Part shown: positions 31,773-42,350 of the stretch, in pieces | Layout of the letters: each line of letters opens with the position of its first letter | Position numbering within the stretch: the first letter of the stretch is position 1 | Origin: Sophora flavescens | Lineage: Eukaryota > Streptophyta > Magnoliopsida > Fabales > Fabaceae | NCBI GenBank assembly: GCA_030762895.1 | Contig: CM061069.1 | Location: 90,405,548 to 90,469,547 of the forward strand | Direction of reading: 5' to 3' | DNA length: 64,000 nt | Made by a program: the position numbers and the translations under genes | The notes under the pieces: model-generated | Databases searched by the model: none | What the model was told of the DNA's origin: nothing | What the model saw: the letters and a program-made list of their open reading frames with translations, nothing else

Positions 31773-34700
31773 CGACACCTATTTGTAACTTCTGTGGAAA
31801 AACTGGGCATGTTATGTCTAAGTGTATCCATAAGAAGAGAAGGAAGTCCTCACAGACTCCTAGAACTAACAGAAAATGACCCAGAAAAATATGGGTACCT
31901 AAAGATCAAATAATCTTTGTTGCAGATGTCCTCAACAAGACAAAGAAAACACCACTACTGGTACCTGGACAGTGGCTGCTCGCGACATATGACAGGAGAA
32001 AGGTCTATGTTCCTAGACCTCCAACTTAAGAAAGGAGGACACGTTGCCTTCGGAGGGAATCAGAAAGGGAAGGTTATAGGAATTGGTACTATTGGTGCTA
32101 AACCCCCTCTTCCCTCTATATCTAATGTTCTCTTGGTTAAAGGATTAAGACACAACCTGCTTAGCATAAGCCAATTATGTGATAGTGGTTTTGATGTTTC
32201 CTTTACCAAGGATGTATGCATAGTTAAAGACTGTAGTGGCAAAACCTTTTTTTCATCTAAAAGGCAACAAAATCTTTATAAGATTGAACTGTCTGATCTC
32301 TCAGATCAAAGTGTAACTTGTCTGATGTCTAAAGAGGATGAGAGATGGTTATGGCATAAGAAACTAGGACATGCTAGTATGAAACTAATTTATGAATTAA
32401 AACGGAATAATATCGTGAGAGGATTGCCTGATATTAGCTTTAAGAAAGATGTCTTGTGTGATGCATGTCAGAGAGGTAAACAGATAAAATCAAGTTTCAA
32501 ATCTAAAAACCAAGTATCAACCTCTAGACCTCTTCAGTTGTTACACATGGATCTGTTTGAACCAGTTAGTGTTGCCAGCCTAGCTGGAAGAAAATATGGA
32601 TTTGTCATAGTTGATGACTATTCTAGATACTCTTCCTAACACACAAGGATGAGTCTTTTAAGGCTTTCTCAGTATTCTGCAAAAGAGTACAAAATGAGCA
32701 GGGTTTCTGTATTTCTACTCTTAGAAGTGATCATGGGGGAGAATTTGAAAATGAGCAGTTTAGACAATTTTGTGAGGAGAATGGAATCTCTCACAATTTC
32801 TCTGCACCTAGAACTCCACAGCAAAATGGAGTGGTTGAGAGAAAGAACAGATCTCTGCAAGAGATGGCTAGATCTATGCTCAATGAAAATAATCTCCCTA
32901 AGTACTTCTGGGTAGAAGCTGTAAACACTGCTTGCTATGTACAAAACAGAATACTTATTAGGCCTTTTCTAAAAAGGACTCCTTATGAATTGTGGAAAGG
33001 AAAAAGCCCCAACATATCTTATTTTCATGCTTTTGGATGTGAATGTTTTATTCTGAATACCAGAGATAATCTTGGAAAGTTTGATTCTAAGGTAGATAAA
33101 GGTATTTTCGTAGGTTATTCTGAAAAGTCCAAGGCTTTTGGAGTTTACAATTCAAGAACTTGTATTATTGAAGAATCTGTTCATGTTAAATTCAATGATG
33201 GATTAAAGACTGATAAAGAACTATCAGATCTAGAAGATGATCTTGCAGGTCTTGATATAAACAAACCAGAAAGTCAACAACCCGATCTAACCAAAACATA
33301 ACTAGTTCCTGAGACTGAAAGACAAGTGGAACAATCGAGTCAGCAGACAAGTCAAGATCTTCATGTTGATCTCAAAAGGGATTGGAAGTTCAACACTCAT
33401 CATCCTAAGGATCTTATTATTGGAAATCCTTCTGAAGGATTAAGAACCAAATCCACATTAAGAGAATCAAGCAATGTGGCCTTTATTTCAGATTTGGAGC
33501 CTAAACGCATTGAAGAAGCTCTTGACGATGAAAGCTAGATTCTTGTTATGCAATAAAAACTTAACCAGTTCACCAGAAATGATGTCTGGACTATTGTCTC
33601 TAAGCCTAAAAACAAGTTAGTTATTGGAACAAGATGGGTCTTCAGAAACAAATTGGATGAAGATGGTAAAATTGTCAGAAATAAGGCAAGGTTAGTGGCT
33701 CAAGGCTATAACCAACAAGAAGGTATTGATTATACTGAAACCTTTGCACCTGTAGCTAGAATAGAAGCCATACGCATTTTAATGTCATATGCTGCACAAC
33801 ACCAAATTACCCTGTTTCAAATGGATGTAAAAAGTGCTTTTCTAAATGGTATAATTGAAGAAGAAGTGTATGTTAAACAACCCCCTGGTTTTGAGGATAC
33901 TGATAAACCAGATCACGTTTTCAAACTTAAAAAGGCATTATATGGTTTGAAACAAGCACCTAGAGCATGGTATGATAGACTCAGTTCTTTTCTCATGCAT
34001 AATGGTTTTACTAGAGGACAAGTAGACACTACTCTGTTCAAAAAATGCTCTAAAGAGAACTTTATTATAGTTCAAATATATGTTGATGATATTATTTTTG
34101 GAGCAACTAATGAAAAGCTGTGCAAGGAATTTTCAAGTCTATTGCAAGCTGAATTTGAGATGAGCATGATGGAAGAATTGAAGTTCTTCCTTGGATTACA
34201 AATCAAGCAAACAAGTGATGGAATTTACATTCATCAACAAAAATATACCAAGGAGATACTCAAGAAATACAAAATGGAAAATGCAAAGCTCATGAAAACC
34301 CCTATGCAACCCAATGCAAAACTAAGCAAAGATGATGAAGGTAAAAAGGTAGATCAAACTGCCTACAGAGGTATGATTGGCTCTCTATTGTACTTAACTT
34401 CAAGCAGACCTGACATTCAATTTAGTGTATGTATGTGTACTAGATTCCAATCTGATCCTAGAGAATCTCATCTTAAGGCTATAAAAAGAATATTTAGATA
34501 TTTGCTTGGAACTACTAATCTTGGTTTGTTGTATTTAAGATCAAAAGAATACAGATTAGTGGGATATTGCGATGCTGACTTTGCTGGAGACAGAATAGAA
34601 AGAAAAAGCACCAGTGGAGGATGTCACTTCATTGGAGCAAGTTTAGTCTCATGGTCAAGCAAGAGACAGACAACCATTGCCCTATCTACTGCTGAAGCAG

Positions 34701-34960
34701 AATACATCTCTGCTGCTAGTTGCTGCTCTCAACTCTTATGGGTAAAACATCAACTTGAGGATTACTCTATTTATGAACATAACATATCTGTATGGTGTGA
34801 TAATTCCAGTGCTATATGCTTAACTAAAAATCCAATTCAGCATTCTAAGGCTAAGCATATTGAAATCAAACACCATTTCATTAGGGATTATGTTCAGAAA
34901 GGCATTTTTGATATTAAGTTTGTTAAAACTGAAAATCAATGGGCTGATAACTAAACCCCT
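31773..34960 (+). pseudogene. Copia element 2 pol: protease, integrase, RT, RNase H
   Basis: Second knuckle CNFCGKTGHVMSKC (31788); protease DSGCSRHM with intact Asp (about 31969); HHCC and integrase start to 32639, where a 10-bp deletion relative to element 1 (just after VDDYSR) shifts the frame. The core continues at 32640-33301 (RSDHGGEFEN, QQNGVVERKNRSL). Stops lie near 33301, 33536 and 33553. Then a 433-codon open stretch 33653-34954 carries RT (QMDVKSAFLNG, YVDD near 34078) and RNase H (YCDADFAGDR, STAEAEYISAAS, WCDNSSAI). A 5-bp deletion at the ADIFTK motif ends it. RT and RNase H motifs are intact, but the polyprotein is not continuous. Confidence 0.9.
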
Positions 34961-34964
34961 CGCA

Positions 34965-35862
34965 GAAGAAAGGTTTTTATTTATTAGAGATAATCTAAAC
35001 ATACAATGCATTGTTGAATGACATGTATGAATGTTAACGAGTCTATGCTAAATCTGTCATTACTCCTATATACATGTTCTTTCAACTAAGCATTAGTTCA
35101 GGGGGAGTAATGATACAATATGTTAAGTGGAATATGTCTAATATGCTTGTTGCATTACTATGATTTTCTTAACATGTTATCTTGCCTTTAACATATCCCA
35201 TAAATAAAACTTGATAACCCTTTTTGATGTTGACAAAAGGAGGAGAAAGGGAGAAATGAATAGGGAGAATGAGAGAAATGAAAATGGGAGAATAGGAGAA
35301 ATAGAATGAATATGATATGACCTGTTCACACTTAAGAAAATTTCAACCTATCTATATATGCTATTTTCTTTGTTGATATCTTCTGAGGTTCATTAACCTT
35401 CATATTGGTTGCTGAAGAAAGGTTTTTATTTATTAGAGATAATCTAAACATACAATGCATTGTTGAATGACATGTATGAATGTTAACGAGTCTATGCTAA
35501 ATCTGTCATTACTCCTATATACATGTTCTTTCAACTAAGCATTAGTTCAGGGGGAGTAATGATACAATAAGTTAAGTGGAATATGTCTAATATGCTTGTT
35601 GCATTACTATGATTTTCTTAACATGTTATCTTGCCTTTAACATATCCCATAAATAAAACTTGATAACCCTTTTTGATGTTGACAAAAGGAGGAGAAAGGG
35701 AGAAATGAATAGGGAGAATGAGAGAAATGAAAATGGGAGAATAGGAGAAATAGAATGAATATGATATGACCTGTTCACACTTAAGAAAATTTCAACCTGT
35801 CTATATATGCTATTTTATTTGTTGATATCTTCTGAGGTTCATTAACCTTCATATTGGTTGCT
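34965..35862 (+). repeat. 449-bp direct tandem duplication of the pol/3' LTR junction
   Basis: 34965-35413 and 35414-35862 are nearly identical (a few mismatches). Each runs from the end of pol (GAAGAAAGGTTTTTATTTATT) through the 3' untranslated region with CAGGGGGAG (about 35099 and 35548) to the first bases of the truncated LTR (CATATTGGTTGCT). The duplication therefore happened after the PPT/LTR-start deletion. Confidence 0.9.
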
Positions 35863-37673
35863 AACCTATCTATCGAGTGTGCAGATTAAATAAGAGAATC
35901 ATTCGTCCAACATTATTTGAAGATAAAAACTCACGTCCGACACACAAGTGTTTTTAAACATTCGTCCAACACTGTTTGAAGATAAAAACTCACGTCCAAC
36001 ACACAAGTATTTTAAACAAACGTTCAGCACTGTAGTGTTTCAAGCGCACGTCCAAAACGCGAGAGAAAGAAACCCGCATCCACTAAAGTATCAGAAGGCC
36101 GCATCCACTAAAAGTATCAGAAGGCCGCGTCCACTAAAGTATCAGAAGGCCGCGTCCACTAAAAGTATCAGAAGGCCGCGTCCACTAAAGTATCAGAAAA
36201 GCCCGTCCACTGAGGTATCAGAATTATCCATCCAATGACGTGGCACTTGGAGCGGGTCCATCAAAGTATCAGAATAGCGCGTCCACTAAGGTATTAGAAT
36301 CGCTCGTCCAATGACGTGGCAAAAGACTCTCGTCCACTAGAGTAACTGAGACTCTCGTCCACTAGAGTAACTGAGACTCTCGTCCACTAGAGTAACTGAG
36401 ACTCTCGTCCACTAGAGTAACTAAGACTCGCGTCCACTAGAGTAACTGAGACTCTCGTCCACCAGACTAACTGAGACTCTCGTCCAGTAAAGTAACAGAG
36501 GCTCTCGTCCACTAAAGTAACAAAGGCTCTCGTCCACTAAAGGTGACAGAGACTCTCGTCCACTAAAGGTGACAGAAGCGCTCGTCCACTAGTCTTTGGA
36601 CTTGTTGATTCCTTAATATAGAGCTCATCTACTAACCCGAATGAAAACTCCAATGACTAGATAGACGTGATTATTTTCAAGATGGAAGCACTTATCTTAT
36701 GAACGGGAATTCTCTAAGGATTATCATAATCGTTTTTTTAAAAGCCAGAAAGAAGCTTGAAGTCTTCTTTCCTACTCAGTTTCACGATTATCAAGAAAAG
36801 AATACTACTCTCTCAAGCAACCTTGGATAATCTAAAAGAATACGTCCAACATGCTTTATTCCACAAAAAGGGGAGTGTGCTCAGCAAAGTGCAAAAAGCT
36901 CTCTGCCCAACTCTGACATGGCTGTATCTCAATGCATAAAGCCATGATCCTACATGTTAGAGTACAACCAATGTTCCTATTACATTAATGGCTGCTCAGA
37001 ATGACTCTATTGCATTAATGGGTGCTCAGAACGACTCTATTGCATTTAATGAAGTTCTGCTTGAAGCCAACATCTGAGAGAATGTCTCTAACGGATCCTA
37101 AATGTTTGAAGACTATAAATACAGAAGTCGTTGAAGATGAAGAGGAAGAGAATACACACTGCATTAAAACGCCATTACTCTGCTAATTAATTCTTTCATT
37201 CTGTACTCTTCAAACATTTGAAGTTATTACGCAGACTTTCCTAGACTTCACATTTAAACTACTCTGAGTGTTAGTGAAAGATCTGCTTGTGAGAAGTTGT
37301 ATTTTTACAAACCCAATCTCTCAAACAAACCTAAGTGAGCCTGAAGAGGCTAGGTGTGCAAATAATACTTGAGTCTGTAACCTTAATCAGTTATAGTGGA
37401 TAAATCTTGGTGCTGCCAAGGACTGGACGTAGCTCTTTGATTTGAAGAGTGAACCTTGATAAATCACTGTGTCAATCTCTCTTCCCTTAAACTCTTTAAT
37501 TACTTTAGTTTTCTTGCATCTATCAAGTGGTGTGTTTGAAATAGTCACCCTTCCATCCTGTATTCTTCCACTCGTCCAAAGCTAGTTTTCTGTTTGCGAA
37601 AAGATTTCAGCTTTGCTTAAATTCTGATAAACACAATTCAACCCCCTTCTCGTGTTTATAGTTGTCTATTTCA
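35841..37673 (+). repeat. Truncated 3' LTR of Copia element 2
   Basis: Starts at the equivalent of LTR base 74 (ATTAACCTTCATATTGG). The first 73 bp (TGTTAAG...) and the PPT are missing. The break lies at ATTAA, which is present both in the untranslated region (GGTTCATTAA, as in element 1) and in the LTR, indicating a microhomology deletion. The tandem array is at 36075-36590. Ends TCTATTTCA at 37673. Confidence 0.88.
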
Positions 37674-37678
37674 ATTAG

Positions 37679-37891
37679 TTTCTCAAAGTTCACCTCCTGC
37701 CATTAATTATTGTATAAAATATTATTTATATATATTTATTTAACTCAATCTCATCATTATATATATTATATTTATATTATTTAATTATTTATTAATCCTC
37801 CGGTTCAACCATTGGTTGAACCGGTTGAACCAATTGAACCATGACCCGAAGGTCTTGTCGGTTCGATCTCCGGTCAGGTTTTTAAAAACTG
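37679..37891. mobile_element. Right part of the TIR element split by Copia element 2
   Basis: Contains GGTTCAACCATTGGTTGAACC and ends GGTCAGGTTTTTAAAAACTG, inverted relative to 27512. See the left part for the whole element. Confidence 0.5.
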
Positions 37892-37900
37892 GTTTTCCCT

Positions 37901-38143
37901 AACCATCACCCTAGATCCGAGGGTTAGTCTTACACCAAAAAATAAGATAATATTTGATTCTAAAAAATTACTCATATCATGATTTGTGATTCATTGACAC
38001 ACGTCCCTATGACATAATTAGAATAAAAGTAAAATATTTTTAATGATATGATAATCTATAATTAATTAACAATGTACTTTTTCTTCATAATAACACTAAA
38101 TTTATTTACATATAAATTGAGGTAAGAGTTAAGACAGATTAGA
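37901..38143. other. Gene-free AT-rich spacer
   Basis: Nothing recognisable between the TIR element and the SINE target site. Confidence 0.5.
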
Positions 38144-38160
38144 TTGTACACGTACCATTA

Positions 38161-39358
38161 CCAACATGTGGTTGGTACAAGTGGTAACGAGCTTAGACCC
38201 CTTAAGCAAGTGGTTATGGGTTCGATCCCTAGCTCTTGCTTATGGGGAAATCCTGGTTGGGAGAGGTTAACCCTTAAATTTCGTCTAGTTAGAGGTGGCA
38301 AAACGAGCTACCAGGCCCGCCGCGGGGTAGCCTGATGCCGGTTCGGTCTTTATAGGGCCGGGCCAAAAAGGCCCGGAATCAAAGTGGGCTCCAAAATAGG
38401 TTCCCATGCCCAGTCCTATGCGGGCTGTTGGCTTTTTCTGGCTGGTCCGACATTTTTATTTTTTTTAGTCATCTTCATTTTTATTAAGTTTTTTCCAAAA
38501 CGAATTCAGACTAGTATTTTTTTTATAAAAAAAAACTGCTTAAGTGTCTTAAACAAGGGTGCTAATTACAGGGATGCTATGGTGTTTTTTTTTTTTAAAG
38601 TTATCACTACATTCTCCAGCTATGTTATGTATATTGACATTAGCACTTAAATCCTTATAACTTCAGCCATGTTAACTATTCTTCCAAAAAAAAAAATGTT
38701 AATTCATCCAAAGTCCAACAATTGAAACAATGAAAATGTACAATGAAAAAATGAGATCATCAAAAAATGAGAATGTCCAACAATTGAAACAATGAAAATA
38801 TCCAACAATGAAAAAGTCCAAGTGTCTAACTATAGAAACAATGAAAAAGTCCAACAAAAACAAACTTCACAAATCACAGTGAAAGTCCAACAGTCACAAT
38901 GATATATTTAAAATCATATGCTTTGGCATCAACATTGACATTTGAGCCTTAGAGAAAACTTTACATCTTCAAAATTGATGGCCTCCCGCTCATCATCATC
39001 CTCTTCATTATCATAATCTAGAATAAAAAACAGACTTTGTTATATATTTTTTTTAAAATTTCATATTTTTATGTTTGTAGTTAAATAAAAGTGAATAAAA
39101 ATTTAAATATAAAAAACTAACCGGGCTACCCAGGTTCAATGCGGGCTAACCCAGTGTGGGTTCATGCTTCATAGAGTTGGGCCAAAAAAGGCCCGGAATT
39201 AAAATGGGCTCAAATTTGATTATCCAAACCCTACAATTCATTGGTCTTATTCGAGCTAGCCTGCTAGGGACGACCCATTTTATCGTCTCTATGTCCCATA
39301 TGGAGGGATTAGTCTCAACAATAACACGTTGAGATACCTGTGAAAAAAAAAAAAATGT
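38161..39358 (+). mobile_element. tRNA-derived SINE, interrupted by a hAT-like element
   Basis: Flanked by a 17-bp duplication TTGTACACGTACCATTA (38144-38160, 39359-39375). The head has pol III boxes: A-like GTGGTTGGTACAAGTGG (38168-38184) and B-like GGGTTCGATCCC (38218-38229). The tail is CTCAACAATAACACGTTGAG then A-rich (39343-39355). Removing the insert at 38290-39291 leaves a body of about 200 bp, normal for a plant SINE. It lies about 300 bp upstream of the B3 gene's TATA box. Confidence 0.85.
38290..39291. mobile_element. hAT-like non-autonomous element nested in the SINE
   Basis: Termini TAGAGGTGGCAAAACGAGC and, inverted, TAGAGACGATAAAATGGGTC. Subterminal GGCCGGGCCAAAAAGGCCCGG-like blocks occur on both sides (38360-38380, 39175-39200). 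The middle has repeated GTCCAACAATTGAAACAATG (38715-38890). No transposase ORF. The 8-bp duplication is degraded, suggesting age. Confidence 0.6.
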
Positions 39359-39660
39359 TTGTACACGTACCATTATTCAAATCAAAACCCTTGGACTGAC
39401 CAAAAAAAAAACAAAAAAAAAACCTTGTACTACTCTGCCCCTTGCAGTGTCTGTGCCTGTAGCAGGGGGGGAGAGAAAGCAAGCGTGCAACGCAAGCAAG
39501 CAACCAAACCAGCCAAGAATGCAGAATTGAAACCCCAATCCACACCCAAACAAGTGCGTTCTAAATTTCTAATGAAAACCTTGTCTTCGTATTTTAGGTC
39601 TTTTCTTTTATAAAAACATGATGATACCGCTAACTAATGTTTTTAAATTAATTCATGTAC

Positions 39661-39668
39661 TATAAATA
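39661..39668 (+). promoter_or_regulatory. TATA box of the B3 gene
   Basis: TATAAATA about 113 bp upstream of the predicted ATG at 39774. Transcription would start near 39690-39700. No other core element is obvious. The SINE/hAT insertion ends about 300 bp upstream. Confidence 0.6.
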
Positions 39669-39773
39669 TTGAGGGGTTTTCTTTATCTCTCGTTTTCTCA
39701 TTATTTTTTATTCTCTTTTTGTCGAAGACATAGTTTGGAACACTCACAGAAACTGAGAAAGAGTTGGGTCGCA

Positions 39774-42318
39774 ATGTGCAACCAGTGTGTGTGGAGTGCA
39801 CACAAAAGTGTCGACTTTTTCACGGAAAACAGAAAAGCTCTACCTCTTTCTTCAAGGTCGTGTGTGGCGACGACGTTGCCAAACATATGGTATGATAATA
39901 ATCTCCCCCTTCAAATTACTTTCTTTCTTGTGCATGTAGTTCTTGTTTTTGTGTGGTACATTTATATTTTTTTTATTTATCCTTCTCTCCTTTTTTACTC
40001 TCTCTGTAATGATAAAGATACATAAACTAGTTTTAGTGAATCGTAAAAAAAAAAAAAAAGCAAAAGTATATTTGCTCATGTCTTATTCTCTGTAATCTGA
40101 GGAGGAAAGGATCCAAATCTGTTCTGTTTTCTCTCAATTTTCTACTATATATTTAGAAAAGCTTTAAAATTGGTAAAGGTGAATAGCCACACTGAGCTTA
40201 AAATTTCTTCATGTAGAAAAAAGTCTCTCTCTTTTTTTTTGCTATTTTAAAATTTTGTTTGGCTTTAACTTAAATTGTCCTTGTCCCACATGCCATTACA
40301 GTGTTATTTTCTTAATGCTATTATATATTCGTAACTTGCTTTATATTGCTATTTCACTTCATTATGGTGCTACTTGATTTTGTTTTTAATCTAATTTTGG
40401 GATTTTGTTCCCTCCCTCTGACTCTTCCTCCTTCAAACACTACTCTCTCCCCCTCAACGGATGATTTGTATATAATACATGAGCTGCTATTACTTATTGT
40501 ATTAGTTTAATAGTTAATTCCAATTTTCAAATAATACTTTCTTTGAAATCTTTCCAATATTCCTGAGGATTAAGATGGTTCCACATTCATCTAGAATGCA
40601 ATGTTCTCTTTTGATTGCTCTGCTTGTATAATTTGAATGAAACTCCTGAAATTTTTCTACATAACAAAGTAAAACCTGTAACAAATCCATGTGCCATGTA
40701 ACTTATTAAGGTGTTTATAATGTCTATTCCCATATTTTTACAATTTCCTGACCCACAGAATTCTAGCACTGAGGATCTTTAATTCCTCATCCTTGCAAGT
40801 TCTATCTTTCATCCCTTCTGACCAATTAGGAAGAAGCTTTTAGTTTGAAATTGCATACTGAAGCTACTTTAATAAATGCATATCGGATTTTTATTTCTAC
40901 AGCATTTGCCTTTTATGCTTTTGTAACAATATACAAGTGAGTTTTTTTTTTACAATACTTGGTACATAATACATTCATTCATATTATTTGTGTTTGCCTG
41001 AAGGGGATTCCTGCATCCATGTTTTTCTCATTACTTGATCTTCCTACTGCTTTTGAGTATATTTCTCTTCATAGTAACCATGTGTTCTGATATTTATATT
41101 TCTGAACATCTTTTTAAACCACAGTACATTCCTCCAAAGTTTGCTCGTACTGTGAAATGCTTAGGCTTGGTTGGTAAGCAAATCATTCTCAGGGATTCAA
41201 GGGGGGAGCAATGGAATGTAAAAATATCAATGGTTAATAGTTCTTATGCTTTTGAGGAGGGATGGAATGCTTTTTATTTGGCTCACGGGCTTGAATATGG
41301 ATATTTTCTGATATTCTACTACATCAATGAATCAGACTTTATTGTTTCGATCTATGATACTTCTGCGTGTGAAAAGCTTCATTTTTCTAAAAAAAGAAAT
41401 CAGAAAAAAAGAAGTAGGGATAAAAGTGGAGATGGTTTACTGGTTAGACGAGGTTCAAGGCCCTCTGTTGTCTCCAAGCCTGATGTGCCAAAAATGGAAT
41501 GCCAGCACAGAGAGGTTGATTTAGGAGGAGCACAAAATAACATAGAGAAATTTTCAAATTATGATAATTGCAATGGAAGGGCTCAATCTGTGTGCATAGA
41601 AGAACACTTTGAAGACCCATGTTACATGACAAGCCGAGGCTTTGGAGGCATAGAAAGAGATGACAAGAACTCAATGTTTGATGTGCTTGACTGTGAAATA
41701 TTGAACAATTGTGGCGTTGTTGGGACTGGGAAACATACTACCGGAGATTCTAAAGTTTCTCATGTTGATTATGGATCCCATGTATATCAAAATGAGGCAA
41801 TTATATGTAACAAAGATCCTTTGTTTGGAGGGATATTGGGTAGGGTAGCTGCTTCAGATCCATCTGAATTGGAATTGTCTGGAAGAAATAATTCTCTTGG
41901 ACAGAAAGACAAAAGTGCTTATGACAAGAATTCTACTTTGAAACTTGAAGAAAACAGAGAGAACAATTCCATTATGTCCAACAGGAAAGTTCAAGAGGGC
42001 CAATCTGCTAAGGGCTTAGGTACTACAGCTAACAGAGTAGCTTCATTTTCATTTCTTGAGACTTTGATAAAATCAGATAAATACTTTACAACTTAGTTTC
42101 ACATATTTGTGGGCTTTGAAGTTTATTTCTTGTAACATGTGTAATGATTTCCTACATTCAGATTTTTATTATTCTTTTTATTGGCTAATTTTCAGAAAGT
42201 GAACAGGTGGTGATATCCAAAAAAAGACATGCTTTGCATAGTGGTGGTTTTCACAATACCAAACAGATGTTCTATGGGATACAAAATAACTCGAATGCCA
42301 TTCACAATGGTGTGCCTT

Positions 42319-42350
<32 letters not shown>

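Larger units (their letters stand above)
28189..37673 (+). mobile_element. Sirevirus-type Copia element 2
   Basis: Flanked by the ATTAG duplication (28184-28188, 37674-37678). The 5' LTR 28189-30211 is 2023 bp, and the 3' LTR is truncated at its start (35841-37673). The gag-pol is close to that of element 1 but better preserved. The element-1 envelope-like ORF and its upstream promoter-like segment are absent: pol is followed directly by the 3' untranslated region. The normal PPT next to the 3' LTR has been deleted, so the copy could not be replicated further from its own RNA. Confidence 0.92.

Noticed and set aside
4512..37673. Endogenous pararetrovirus, suggested by the tRNA-Met primer site
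   Set aside because: Paired LTRs, 5-bp TSDs, integrase and the Copia order (integrase before RT) show Ty1/Copia retrotransposons; no movement or coat protein seen.
38168..38235. Possible tRNA gene (A and B boxes)
   Set aside because: Cloverleaf arms do not form, and the segment is the head of a SINE with target duplication and A-rich tail.
39669..40025. Open frame of 118 codons as a gene start
   Set aside because: It passes through the predicted exon 1 donor at 39890 and out of frame with the B3 domain; its C-terminus is intron sequence.
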